Source: JADJTT01 sp049306275 (lineage in GTDB: Bacteria > Bacteroidota > Bacteroidia > Chitinophagales > Saprospiraceae). Taken from it: DNA of 64,000 bases. Where the stretch lies: contig JBAQQB010000208.1 of the NCBI GenBank assembly GCA_049306275.1, positions 1 to 64,000 on the forward strand, given 5' to 3'. The notes under the pieces were generated by a model. It was given only the letters and a program-made list of their open reading frames with translations. It was not told the DNA's origin and did not search any database. Position numbers and translations under genes: made by a program. This document shows, piece by piece, positions 32,401 through 40,606 of this stretch (positions are counted from its first letter, which is position 1; every line of letters begins with the position of its first letter).

Positions 32401-35042
32401 CCCAGGAAGCGGCCATGCTGACCTTCACGACCGACAAGGAGAAGTACATGGTCAACGAAACCGTGACCCTGCGCGTGCCCGCAAGCGCCGACAGCCGCGT
32501 GCTGATCACTTTGGAAACAGGTTCCAAGGTCATCCAGACCCGCTGGGAACAGGCCAAGGCCGGGGAGAATATCTTTACCTTCAAGACTACTCCGGAGATG
32601 ACGCCCACTGTCTACGCACATGTGTCGCTCATCCAGCCCCATAACCAGCTCAACAACGACCTGCCGATCCGCATGTACGGCGTGACGCCCATTCAGGTGG
32701 AGGATCCCAAAACCCGCCTCCAGCCCCAGATCGCCATGCCCAAGACCCTGGAGCCGGAGAAATCATTTACCCTCGAGGTATCTGAAGAAAAGGGCCAGGC
32801 CATGGCCTACACCGTCGCCATCGTCGACGACGGCCTGCTCGACCTGACCAACTTCAAGACGCCGAATCCCTGGGATGTGTTCTACGCCCGCGAAGCGCTC
32901 GGCGTCAAGACCTTCGACATGTACGACTTCGTGCTCGGCGCTTACGGCGGATCGCTGGAGCGCCTGCTCAGCGTGGGCGGCGACGGCGCCGAACTGGCCT
33001 CGCCCGCAGCTGACCAGGCAGCGCAGCGCTTCAAGCCCGTTGTCATGCACGCAGGGCCTTTCTACCTGCAACGCGGCCGCACCGCCAAACACACCTTCAC
33101 CATGCCCAACTACGTGGGCTCGGTGCGGGCCATGGTCGTGGCGGTCAAAGACGGCGCCTACGGCAACGCAGAGAAGACCGTGACGGTCAAAAAACCGCTC
33201 ATGCTGCTGGCTACCCTGCCCCGGGTGCTCAGCCCGGGCGAGTCGCTGCGCCTGCCGGTCAACGTCTTCGCCATGGAAGACGGCATCAGCCAGGTGACGG
33301 TGAGCGTGGAAGAGACGAGCGGGCTCGTAAAATGGGGCGGCGGCAAGTCGCAAACCGTCAATTTCTCCAATAAAGGCGAAAAAATGGCCTACTTCGACCT
33401 CAGCGTCGGCGAAAAAGTGGGCAAAGCCAAATTCACCGTCAAGGCTACCAGCGGTAAGCACCAGGCCAGCCATCAGATCGAATTGCAGGTGCGCAACCCC
33501 AACCCCTACGTCACCCGCATAGAACAGGGCATGGCGGAGGCAGGCAAGGAATGGTCGCTGAGTTTCCAGCCCGTCGGCATGGAAGGCACGAATTCCTCCG
33601 TTCTCGAGGTCTCGACCCTGCCGCCCATCAACCTCGAAGGTCATCTGCGGTACCTGATCCAATACCCCTATGGCTGCCTGGAACAGACCCTGTCGGGCGG
33701 CTTCCCGCAACTCTACGTCGACCGCCTGCTCAAGACAGACGATGAGCAAAAGAAAAAGGTGGCCAAAAATGTCCAGGCCGCCATCGACCGGCTGCGCACC
33801 TTCCAGACAGCGGAAGGCGGCTTTGCCTACTGGCCTGGCGACCGCCACGTCAACCACTGGTCGAACACCTATGCCGGCCACTTCCTGCTGGAAGCCCAGG
33901 CACTGGGCTATTCCGTGCCCGCCGGCATGATCGAGCGGTGGACAAGCTATCAGAAAAAGCTGGCCAAAACCTGGGATCCCAAGCAGAACCAGGATGGTTT
34001 CTACGCCAATCACTCCAATGAACTGAGCCAGGCCTACCGCCTCTACGCCCTGGCCCTGGCCAAAGACCCCGATATGGGCGCCATGAACCGCCTCCGCGAA
34101 TCGGCCAACCTGCATCCCACCGCCAAATGGCGCCTCGCAGCCGCCTACGCCCTGGCCGGACAAAAGGACGTAGCTACCAAACTGCTCAGCGGACTGGGAA
34201 CCGAGGTGCCCGACTACCGCGAACTGGCCGGCTCCTACGGCTCGCCCGTCCGCGACAAGGCCATGATCCTGGAGACCCTGGTGCAGCTGGAGCGCAAGGA
34301 TGAAGCAGCGAAGCTCGTGCGGGCACTGGCCCAGGATGTAGGAAAATCGAGCTGGTACAGCACCCAGGAGATCGGCTACACCCTGCTCAGCATCGGCAAA
34401 TACGCCAGGGCATATCCGCCCGCCTCCGGTATCCGCTTCCAGTACCAGCAGAACGGCGGTACGCTGGCCGATGCGGGCGCTCAGACGCCGGTCATGCAAA
34501 TCGCCCTGTCGCCCAAAGGCGGAAGTATCAAATTGAAGAATACCTCCGACGGCCTGCTCTACATCCGCGTCATTTCTACCGGACAACCACTGGCCGGGCA
34601 GGAGGCCAGCACAGCTGAAAACCTCCAGATGAAGGTGAACTACCTCACTACTGAGGGACAGCCGCTGGATGTGTCCAGGCTCAAACAAGGCAGCGATTTC
34701 ATCGCCGAGGTGACGGTGACGCACCCCAACTACCCCTTCACCTACACTTACAATGAGATGGCCCTCCACCAGGTCTTCCCCTCCGGCTGGGAGATCATCA
34801 ACACGCGGATGGACGACCTGGAGCGCCTCAATAACCAGTCACGGCCCGACTACCAGGATGTGCGCGACGACCGGGTCTACACCTTCTTCGACCTGAGGCC
34901 GGGCACGACGCAGGTGTTCCGCATCCGTCTCAACGCGGCGTATCAGGGCAGGTATTACCTCCCCGCCGCCGTATGCTCGGCGATGTATAGCGACCAGATC
35001 ACCGCCTCCCAGGCCGGGCGCTGGGTGGAAGTGTCGTTGTGA
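29430..35042 (+). CDS. Bacterial alpha-2-macroglobulin lipoprotein, CLEQ thioester (A2M-2)
   Basis: The start at 29430 (MQRHNALRRVAVLLLSIGLL) gives a type II signal with lipid Cys in TTISCEKR (about residue 26). The 1870-residue protein has an N-terminal Ig-like part, MG domains including VWRPGDSLFLHFILEDK (about 640), a bait-like region, YLQRGRTAKHTFTMPNYVG (about 1210) and the thioester domain with YPYGCLEQTLSGGFPQLYV (Cys1416). This is the ECAM/YfhM-like type, which guards the periplasm by trapping proteases. In many bacteria it is followed by pbpC; here gamma-glutamyltransferase follows instead. Confidence 0.95.
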   Translation: MQRHNALRRVAVLLLSIGLLTTISCEKRTAQPLNDLVRSYVYGYTSGVISKASSIQVRFAQPAAESGEIGAPLKSSPLSFSPSIKGKAHWEDEFTLVFQPEEYLPSNERYIATVSLGSIFKGLPKEARSFEFDFETREMFFEVNVEMMQAVDPAKLDKQELIGFIRTSDVANAEPVEKLLSAKQNGKALPISWEHNAEEMRHQFVVGDIARTEKDGEMSLSWNGKALDVDYKGEKTIEVPSLSNFKVMDVKVYHSPQQYIAVNFSDPLLSGQNLAGLVAISGYGGQLNTTIDGNRLLIYPSSRLGGEQTLNIQAGVRNILDRRMPNPVVWNLAFEQSKPAVRLVGNGVIMPNSNGLVFPFEAINLTAVDVEIFQIFHNNVLQFLQTNELDGYGELERVGRIAIQKKIDLKGLNPVSNSAEWTRYALDLSDLIKKDPQSIYQVRIAFRREYSSFQCESAQAVQVSGENGDDDYYYYEDDYNPYGEVEEIKSIMGGWYGRDGYYRGYNWEHRENPCFPAFYNYENFVRRNVIASDLGIIAKTGKDGSALFVVTDLRTARPVSSATIEIYDFQQQKIQQANTNDQGIAEANIEGRAFVVVAKKGEQSGYLKLRDGQALSLSRFDVSGAVTQKGLKGMIYGERGVWRPGDSLFLHFILEDKTEQLPEGYPISFELFNPKGQLFEKRTTSANEGGIYPLFVRTTPDVPTGNWIAKVKAGGATFDKVLKIETIKPNRLKVVLDFGKEVLRAPDGPIAGKIQSNWLHGAPAQNLRAVVEAQLVSTPTSFSSSPGFTFDDPARRSFQQDPMVVFDQRLQEDGSSNFRADLLGNAQAPGKMMARFKARVFEEGGDFSSGNLSLPFHPYNAYVGVRVEEGKKGYYQYEVKDDVPLVFTLVDTEGKPLSNKNLSVGLYRVDWRWWWSDYSDYHGEYSSSDHYNAIQKTDLTTNAKGQASWKVKPEEWGRYMVRVCDLSGGHCSGTYFYAGYPWYDEDGGGMPQEAAMLTFTTDKEKYMVNETVTLRVPASADSRVLITLETGSKVIQTRWEQAKAGENIFTFKTTPEMTPTVYAHVSLIQPHNQLNNDLPIRMYGVTPIQVEDPKTRLQPQIAMPKTLEPEKSFTLEVSEEKGQAMAYTVAIVDDGLLDLTNFKTPNPWDVFYAREALGVKTFDMYDFVLGAYGGSLERLLSVGGDGAELASPAADQAAQRFKPVVMHAGPFYLQRGRTAKHTFTMPNYVGSVRAMVVAVKDGAYGNAEKTVTVKKPLMLLATLPRVLSPGESLRLPVNVFAMEDGISQVTVSVEETSGLVKWGGGKSQTVNFSNKGEKMAYFDLSVGEKVGKAKFTVKATSGKHQASHQIELQVRNPNPYVTRIEQGMAEAGKEWSLSFQPVGMEGTNSSVLEVSTLPPINLEGHLRYLIQYPYGCLEQTLSGGFPQLYVDRLLKTDDEQKKKVAKNVQAAIDRLRTFQTAEGGFAYWPGDRHVNHWSNTYAGHFLLEAQALGYSVPAGMIERWTSYQKKLAKTWDPKQNQDGFYANHSNELSQAYRLYALALAKDPDMGAMNRLRESANLHPTAKWRLAAAYALAGQKDVATKLLSGLGTEVPDYRELAGSYGSPVRDKAMILETLVQLERKDEAAKLVRALAQDVGKSSWYSTQEIGYTLLSIGKYARAYPPASGIRFQYQQNGGTLADAGAQTPVMQIALSPKGGSIKLKNTSDGLLYIRVISTGQPLAGQEASTAENLQMKVNYLTTEGQPLDVSRLKQGSDFIAEVTVTHPNYPFTYTYNEMALHQVFPSGWEIINTRMDDLERLNNQSRPDYQDVRDDRVYTFFDLRPGTTQVFRIRLNAAYQGRYYLPAAVCSAMYSDQITASQAGRWVEVSL

Positions 35043-35059
35043 CAGGATTTTCAGGATGG

Positions 35060-35111
35060 CGACGGATCATCAGGATTTTTTATTTTCGGAAAAAAATCTG
35101 ATGATCCGTCG
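35060..35111 (+). repeat. GGATCATCAGGATTTT hairpin over the ggt start codon
   Basis: The left arm (35060-35080) contains the 16-mer shared with 20341-20375. The right arm (35090-35111) is its near-complement and includes the ggt ATG at 35101. The start codon would be paired in the folded mRNA. Confidence 0.8.
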
Positions 35112-36789
35112 CTTTTTCTTGTTCCTCTTTCTTCCATTTTTCTCCTGCTGTGTACAGCTTCCCCTCTCCTACTCCCCTCAAAAAACAGCCGTCTCGGATG
35201 GCGATATGATCGTGGCGGCCCACCCATTGGCGGTGAGGGCCGGTCATGAGATATTCGCCAAAGGCGGCAACGCCGTGGATGCAGCTATCGCTGTGCAATT
35301 TGCCCTGGCGGTGGTTTACCCCCGCGCCGGCAATATCGGAGGCGGCGGATTCATGGTGTTGCGAAAACCCGACGGCGAAGCCGATGCGCTCGACTACCGC
35401 GAAAAAGCGCCCCTGGCCGGCAACAGAGACATGTACCTCGACAGCCGCGGCGAGGTGATACCCGATCTCAGCCGCGCCGGACATCTGGCCGCCGGCGTTC
35501 CCGGCACCGTCATGGGCATGTATGAAGCGCACAAAAAATACGGCAGGATCGAGCGCTTCGGCGATCTGCTGAAACCCGCCATCCGGCTGGCCAAAAGGGG
35601 CTTCCCCATCTCCCGGGCTGAAGCGGAGCGGCTGAACACCTACCAGGAAGACTTCCGCAAATGCTCCACCCTTCCCAACCCATTTACCGAAGAAAAAAAC
35701 TGGCAAGCCGGCGACCTGCTCGTGCAGCCCGAGCTCGCGCGCACGCTGGAGCGCTTACGCGACGAGGGACCCGCAGGGTTTTACCAGGGAGAGACGGCGA
35801 AATTGCTGCTCGAAGAAATGGCGCGGGGAGGAGGCCTAATCACCCAGGCCGACCTCGACCAATACCGGGCCCTTTGGCGCCAGCCCATCACAGGCGCCTA
35901 CAAAAACTACCGGATCATCTCCATGTCCCCGCCATCGAGCGGAGGGGTGGCTCTGTTGCAGCTGCTGCGCATCCTGGAGCCCCACGAACTCAAGGCGGGC
36001 GACCCCTCCACCATGCACCTCATGATCGAAGCCATGCGCCGGGTGTATGCCGACAGGGCCTACTACATGGGCGATCCCGACTTCTACCCCGTGCCCGCCG
36101 ACTCCCTGCTCGACAAGGACTATCTCTCAGAAAGAATGGCCGATTTTTCTCCCGAAAAAGCCACGCCCAGCGGCCAGACCCAGTGGGGCGAGGTGCGGGT
36201 GCAGATGGAGCGGTTTGAAACCACGCATACCTCGGTGGTAGACCGCGACGGCATGGCTGTGGCTGTGACCACCACCATCAACGACAACTACGGCAATAAA
36301 GTGGTGGTGGGGGGCGCCGGTTTTTTCCTCAACAACGAAATGGACGATTTTAGCGTCAAACCGGGCGTGCCCAACCTGTACGGGCTGCTGGGCGGCGAAG
36401 CCAACGCCATCGAGCCCGGCAAGCGCATGCTCAGCAGCATGACGCCTGCGATTGTGGAAAAAGACGGAGAGCTGTTCCTGGTGCTGGGATCGCCGGGCGG
36501 CTCGACCATCATCACATCCAACCTGCAGGTCATCCTCAACGTGATCGAGTTTGGCATGGAACTACCCGATGCCGTGGCCGCGCCGCGCTTCCACCACCAG
36601 TGGCTGCCGGAGGAGGTGTGGGTGGAAGAGGGGCGATTTGATCCGGCATTGTTGAAAATGCTGGAACAAAAAGGCCATTCGTTTGTAGAGAAGAAACGTT
36701 TGGGCATTGTCAAGGCCATACAGGTGCTGCCCGATGGGCGAAGGGTCGGGGTTGGGGATGGAAGGAATCCGGATGATCATGCGGAGTGA
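35101..36789 (+). CDS. ggt: Gamma-glutamyltransferase (glutathione hydrolase)
   Basis: The ATG at 35101 (MIRRFFLFLFLPFFSCCVQ) starts an exported protein of 562 residues. The lipobox-like FFSCC leaves open whether it is a lipoprotein. Family marks are GGNAVDAAIAVQFALAVVYPRAGNIGGGGFMVL, the self-cleavage site before Thr374 in TTHTSVVDRDG (the N-terminal nucleophile of the small subunit) and LGSPGGSTIITSNLQVILN. GGT hydrolyses or transfers the gamma-glutamyl group of glutathione and related peptides in the periplasm. The first codons lie within a repeat-derived hairpin. Confidence 0.95.
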   Translation: MIRRFFLFLFLPFFSCCVQLPLSYSPQKTAVSDGDMIVAAHPLAVRAGHEIFAKGGNAVDAAIAVQFALAVVYPRAGNIGGGGFMVLRKPDGEADALDYREKAPLAGNRDMYLDSRGEVIPDLSRAGHLAAGVPGTVMGMYEAHKKYGRIERFGDLLKPAIRLAKRGFPISRAEAERLNTYQEDFRKCSTLPNPFTEEKNWQAGDLLVQPELARTLERLRDEGPAGFYQGETAKLLLEEMARGGGLITQADLDQYRALWRQPITGAYKNYRIISMSPPSSGGVALLQLLRILEPHELKAGDPSTMHLMIEAMRRVYADRAYYMGDPDFYPVPADSLLDKDYLSERMADFSPEKATPSGQTQWGEVRVQMERFETTHTSVVDRDGMAVAVTTTINDNYGNKVVVGGAGFFLNNEMDDFSVKPGVPNLYGLLGGEANAIEPGKRMLSSMTPAIVEKDGELFLVLGSPGGSTIITSNLQVILNVIEFGMELPDAVAAPRFHHQWLPEEVWVEEGRFDPALLKMLEQKGHSFVEKKRLGIVKAIQVLPDGRRVGVGDGRNPDDHAE

Positions 36790-36819
36790 AAGAGTGAAAA
36801 AGTGAAAAAGTGAAAAAGA
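36785..36819 (+). repeat. AGTGAAAA tandem array
   Basis: AGTGAAAG-AGTGAAAA words run from the ggt stop codon to 6 bp before the next start codon. The word family is that of 27861-27905 and 13401-13450. Confidence 0.85.
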
Positions 36820-36824
36820 TAGCA

Positions 36825-37421
36825 ATGAAGAGATACATTTTTACCACTACATTTCTATGTCTGGCTTTTTTGGGGATGTCGCAATCCCTGACTATTTAGG
36901 GGTTTAACCAGACGCGGTTGCAGCGGCAGAAAACGGCCATGACCATTTTGGGGACCTGGGCGGTGGGCAACATCGCGGCGGGCGCTATTTTGCAGGGGCG
37001 GGCGGAAGGCAGCGACAAGTATTTCCACCAGATGAACATCGGCTGGAATGCCGTCAATTTGGCGATTGCGGGATTGGGGTATTGGGGCGTGATGCGGATG
37101 GACCCGGCGGGGATGAGCGCCTGGGAGAGCGTGGACAGCCACTACGGGTTTCAGAAAATACTGCTTTTTAACGCGGGCTTGGACGTGGGCTACATGCTCG
37201 GCGGGGCCTGGCTGATGGAGCGGGCGAAGAACACGCCGCTGGAGAAGAACCCGGAACGGCTAAAGGGATTCGGGCAATCGATCGTGTTGCAGGGGGCCTT
37301 TTTGTTCCTGTTCGATCTGGGCACTTACCTCTGGCTATCCTCCTCGAACGGGCAGATACCGGAATTGCTGGGGCATGTGGGTCCGGCGAGCCAGGGAATC
37401 GGGTTGAGTTTGAGGTGGTGA
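36825..37421 (+). pseudogene. DUF6992-like membrane protein gene with in-frame amber codon
   Basis: The ATG at 36825 opens a normal signal peptide (MKRYIFTTTFLCLAFLGMSQ), but codon 25 is TAG (36897-36899). The same frame then continues without a break to 37421: GFNQTRLQRQKTAMTILGTWAVGN, YFHQMNIGWNAVNLAIAGLGYWG, LLFNAGLDVGYMLGGAWLMERAK and LFLFDLGTYLWL. The whole would be a 198-residue multi-helix membrane protein of a Bacteroidota family (DUF6992-like). Either the gene is freshly inactivated, the stop is a sequencing error, the codon is read through, or translation restarts at TTG 36918 without signal peptide. The rest of the frame is intact, which argues for recent loss or error. Confidence 0.75.
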
Positions 37422-37447
37422 GATAGTAGAATAACCCAACCATTCAC

Positions 37448-37455
37448 TATATTTG
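37448..37455 (+). promoter_or_regulatory. Perfect TAnnTTTG -7 box abutting the DUF1599 start
   Basis: TATATTTG ends 4 bases before the GTG start at 37460. No good TTTG -33 element is seen at the right distance. If it is used, the mRNA would begin at or near the start codon. Confidence 0.45.
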
Positions 37456-37459
37456 CGCG

Positions 37460-38008
37460 GTGGAAAAGACCCTCGAGCAATACAACCAGATCATTGAACG
37501 CTGTAAAGAGATCTTCCTCGCGAAGACAGCTGATTACGGGACCGCATGGCGCATCCTGCGCCTGCCGTCGCTGACGGATCAGCTATTTATCAAGGCCAGC
37601 CGGATCCGCAGCATCGAAGAAAAGGGGGTGCAGAAAGTCGGCGACTCGGTCGAGAACGAGTTCATCGGCCTGGTCAATTACAGCATCATCGCCCTCATCC
37701 AGCTCACCTTATCCGACAACGACCCGATGGAACTGCCGGCCGAAGACCTGCGCAAGCGATACGACGAAGAAGTCCGTATCACGCGCGACCTCATGGCCGA
37801 CAAAAACCACGACTACGGCGAGATCTGGCGCGACATGCGCGTCAGCTCCCTGACCGATATCATCCTGATGAAGATCCTGCGCATCAAGCAGATCGAAGAC
37901 AATCAGGGCAAAACTCTTATTTCCGAAGGCCTTGACGCGAATTACAGAGACATTGTGAATTATGCGGTATTTGCCTTGATAAAATTAGGTGAGGAGGTGA
38001 GAAGATGA
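37460..38008 (+). CDS. DUF1599 domain protein (internal duplication)
   Basis: The 182-residue protein starts with GTG (MEKTLEQYNQIIERCKEIF). It contains two copies of the same unit: KTADYGTAWRILRLPSLTDQ (about residues 22-41) and KNHDYGEIWRDMRVSSLTD (about 114-132), each followed by an R/K-I-x-x-IE helix (RIRSIEEKG, RIKQIEDNQG). This is DUF1599, a Bacteroidota-enriched family linked by comparative genomics to nucleotide modification, with no proven activity. It usually sits beside a DoxX gene, and does so here. Confidence 0.88.
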   Translation: MEKTLEQYNQIIERCKEIFLAKTADYGTAWRILRLPSLTDQLFIKASRIRSIEEKGVQKVGDSVENEFIGLVNYSIIALIQLTLSDNDPMELPAEDLRKRYDEEVRITRDLMADKNHDYGEIWRDMRVSSLTDIILMKILRIKQIEDNQGKTLISEGLDANYRDIVNYAVFALIKLGEEVRR

Positions 38009-38025
38009 GAAGAGGAAGACATTCA

Positions 38026-38058
38026 AACAACCCAATACCCCAACAACCTAACAACCCC
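38026..38058 (+). repeat. AACAACCC-word repeat, relative of the insert in the cytochrome gene
   Basis: The sequence is AACAACCCAATACCCCAACA-like, followed by another AACCTAACAACCCC. It is the near-reverse complement of 22689-22716. Confidence 0.7.
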
Positions 38059-38104
38059 AAAAAATAAACTATTGACCTCATAAACTCATAAACTAAAAAC
38101 AGAT

Positions 38105-39586
38105 ATGTCTCTAGCTACAATGGTCTTAATGATAGCCGCCATCGGATTGGTTTGGACCCTGGTGGTGGCTTTTGGCTTTCGGGCGCATAAAAACTGGCTG
38201 GTATCCTTTTTGCAGAGTTTTGCGGGCGCCCTGTTCGTGTTTTCGGGAGCGGTGAAGGCGGTCGACCCGCTGGGTACGGCTTACAAGATGGAGCAGTACT
38301 TTGCCGAGTTCGAATCGCTTTTCCAGGGAACCTGGTTTTCCTTTATCAGCCCCATATTTCCGCGCCTTTCGGCATCGTCCGACACCTTTTCGGTGGTGAT
38401 GATCGTGTTTGAGATCGTGCTGGGCTTCATGCTGCTCATCGGCGCGAGGCCGAAGCTGACGGCCTGGCTGTTTTTCCTGCTGATCGTCTTTTTCCTCATT
38501 CTGACCGGTTTTACCTACCTGACAGGCTATGTGCCTTTTGGCGTCAATTTCTTCGAATTCGGAAAATGGGGAGAATTTCAGGAAAGCAACATGAAGGTAA
38601 CCGACTGCGGCTGCTTTGGCGACTTTGTAAAGCTCAAGCCATTTACCTCGTTCATGAAAGATGTTGTGCTGCTCGTACCGGCATTGGTATTCCTTTTCGC
38701 CACCAAGCAGATGCACCGGATATTCACGCCCCTGGGCCGTTCGGCCATCGTGTGGGTATCGACTATCGGCCTGGTCATCTACTGCCTGAGCAACTACGCA
38801 TGGAACGAGCCCCATTGGGACTTCCGCCCCTTCAAGGAAGGCGCCAACATCGCCGAGCGCAGAGCACTGGAGGAAGAAGCCATGGGCAACGTGAAGATCC
38901 TGGCCTATAAGATCACCAACAAGCAGACCGGCGAGGTGCAGGAGATTCCCTACGACGAATACATGAAGCGTTTTGCGGAGTTCCCAAAGGAACAGTACGA
39001 TTTTGAGCAGATCAAATCCGAGCCCGAGATACAGCCCACCAAGATCAGCGAATTCGACATCGAGGATCAGGACGGCAACATGGTAAGCGAAGAATTGCTG
39101 GCCGACCCGGGCTACACCCTGATGATCGTGGCCACCAAGCTGCCCTATGAGAGCATGACGGCTGTCACCACGGTTATGGATTCGATCTGGCTGGTCGACA
39201 CCGTGCGCTTGGAGGGAAGCGATTCCGTCAGCCTGGTGCGCCGCCTCGACAAGGTGACACCTCGTGAAATGGAGGAAGCGAAGTACGCCTTCGACGAAAA
39301 ATACGTCAAATACTACACCGAAAAAGTCAACCCGCTGGCGGAAGCCGCTGAAAAGGCCGGCTGGAAGGTTTTCGCAGTGACATCCTACGGCGACCCCGGC
39401 ATGATCGACAACTTCCGCCACACGGCCCAGACCGCCTATCCTTTCCACCTGGCCGACGACATCCTGCTCAAAACCATCATCCGCTCCAACCCCGGCATCG
39501 TGATCTGGAAAAACGGCGTCATTTTGAAGAAATGGCATTTCCGGAAGCTGCCGAAGGCGGAGAAGGTGATGGAGAAGTTTAATTAG
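38105..39586 (+). CDS. DoxX/MauE-like membrane protein with C-terminal thioredoxin-like region (BT_3928 type)
   Basis: In the 493-residue protein, residues 1-225 hold six or so helices of a DoxX/MauE-like domain with the conserved DCGCFGDFVKL (about 174-184). The periplasmic remainder (about 230-493) includes YTLMIVATKLPYE, AAEKAGWKVFAVTSYGD and IRSNPGIVIWKNGVILKKWH, a thioredoxin-like pattern without a CXXC pair. MauE-type proteins support disulfide or redox maturation; the precise role in Bacteroidota is not known. The gene lies 96 bp after DUF1599, with the repeat at 38026 between them. Confidence 0.88.
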   Translation: MSLATMVLMIAAIGLVWTLVVAFGFRAHKNWLVSFLQSFAGALFVFSGAVKAVDPLGTAYKMEQYFAEFESLFQGTWFSFISPIFPRLSASSDTFSVVMIVFEIVLGFMLLIGARPKLTAWLFFLLIVFFLILTGFTYLTGYVPFGVNFFEFGKWGEFQESNMKVTDCGCFGDFVKLKPFTSFMKDVVLLVPALVFLFATKQMHRIFTPLGRSAIVWVSTIGLVIYCLSNYAWNEPHWDFRPFKEGANIAERRALEEEAMGNVKILAYKITNKQTGEVQEIPYDEYMKRFAEFPKEQYDFEQIKSEPEIQPTKISEFDIEDQDGNMVSEELLADPGYTLMIVATKLPYESMTAVTTVMDSIWLVDTVRLEGSDSVSLVRRLDKVTPREMEEAKYAFDEKYVKYYTEKVNPLAEAAEKAGWKVFAVTSYGDPGMIDNFRHTAQTAYPFHLADDILLKTIIRSNPGIVIWKNGVILKKWHFRKLPKAEKVMEKFN

Positions 39587-39597
39587 GCCTTAAACCA

Positions 39598-39640
39598 GTT
39601 GAGAGTTGAGAGTCTCCACTCTCCACTCTCAACTCTCAAC
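39598..39640. repeat. Perfect 16-bp-arm hairpin of GTTGAGA words
   Basis: GTTGAGAGTTGAGAGT at 39598-39613 and its exact complement at 39625-39640 flank an 11-base loop. It lies 9 bp before the nusB start codon and 12 bp past the DoxX-like stop. Confidence 0.9.
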
Positions 39641-39649
39641 TAAGAAAAA

Positions 39650-40588
39650 ATGCTGAGCCGAAGGAACGTACGCATCAAAGTCATGCAAGTGCTCTATGCC
39701 ATGAGCAGGGATGAAGACCTGAGCATAGAGGCCTGTCTTACACAATACCGCCAAAGCGTCAACCGCTCCTTCGAGCTGTATCTGTTCAACCTGTGGCAGC
39801 TGCTGCAGGCGGCGCTCTACGCCAGGGAGGATCTTGCCCGGCGCAGGGCCAAACACCTTCCTTCTGACGAGGACAAGCGATTCACCGCCAAATTGTGCGA
39901 CAACCCGCTGACGCGCTCCCTGCTCGACAATACCGAACTGCTCAAGTACGTCAAGGCCTACCACGTCGACGAGAAAATGGACGAGGACATCGCGCGGACC
40001 CTCTACGTCGATTTCGCCAAGACGGACGATTATCCGGCCTACCTGACCCAACAGGAGTCGAACGGCGAGGATCACACCCACGCCCTGCTTCAGTTGTACA
40101 AAACCTGCGTCAACAACGAGGTGTTCAACGACCGCATTGAAGACTATTTCCCCACCTGGACCGACGATAAGTCGCTCGTAGTGGGCAGCATTAAAAAGAC
40201 CCTCAAGGCCCTCCCCGCCCCTGATGACTTCCTGCACGAGTACATCCCCCCGCGGGAGACCACCCAGGAGTTTGGCGAGACCCTGCTCAAAGAAGTGCAC
40301 CTCCAGGAAAAAGAGCTGATGGAGCTCATTGAGCCCGCGCTCAAGAACTGGGATGCCGAGCGCGTGGCCATCATCGACATGATCCTGATCAAGATGGCGC
40401 TGGTCGAGCTGATGTCATTCCCCACCATCCCTACCAAGGTGACCATCAACGAGTTTGTGGAAATATCGAAGATGTACAGCACCGACAAGAGCAAGGATTT
40501 CATCAACGGCATCCTGGACCGGCTGATGAAGAAGCTTCAGAAAGAAGGTAAAATCCAAAAAGAAGGCAGAGGGCTCATCGAAGACTAG
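39650..40588 (+). CDS. nusB: Transcription antitermination factor NusB (long Bacteroidota form)
   Basis: The 312-residue protein begins MLSRRNVRIKVMQVLYAMSRD, the usual Bacteroidota NusB start. The canonical NusB domain is in the C-terminal half: LLKEVHLQEKELMELIEPALKNWDAERVAIIDMILIKMALVELM and FPTIPTKVTINEFVEISKMYSTDKSKDFINGILD. NusB with NusE (S10) binds boxA of rRNA leader transcripts. The N-terminal extension (about 170 residues) is typical of the phylum. The OmpA-like gene follows after 18 bp. Confidence 0.95.
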   Translation: MLSRRNVRIKVMQVLYAMSRDEDLSIEACLTQYRQSVNRSFELYLFNLWQLLQAALYAREDLARRRAKHLPSDEDKRFTAKLCDNPLTRSLLDNTELLKYVKAYHVDEKMDEDIARTLYVDFAKTDDYPAYLTQQESNGEDHTHALLQLYKTCVNNEVFNDRIEDYFPTWTDDKSLVVGSIKKTLKALPAPDDFLHEYIPPRETTQEFGETLLKEVHLQEKELMELIEPALKNWDAERVAIIDMILIKMALVELMSFPTIPTKVTINEFVEISKMYSTDKSKDFINGILDRLMKKLQKEGKIQKEGRGLIED

Positions 40589-40606
40589 GCCCCAAACAAA
40601 CGCTCC

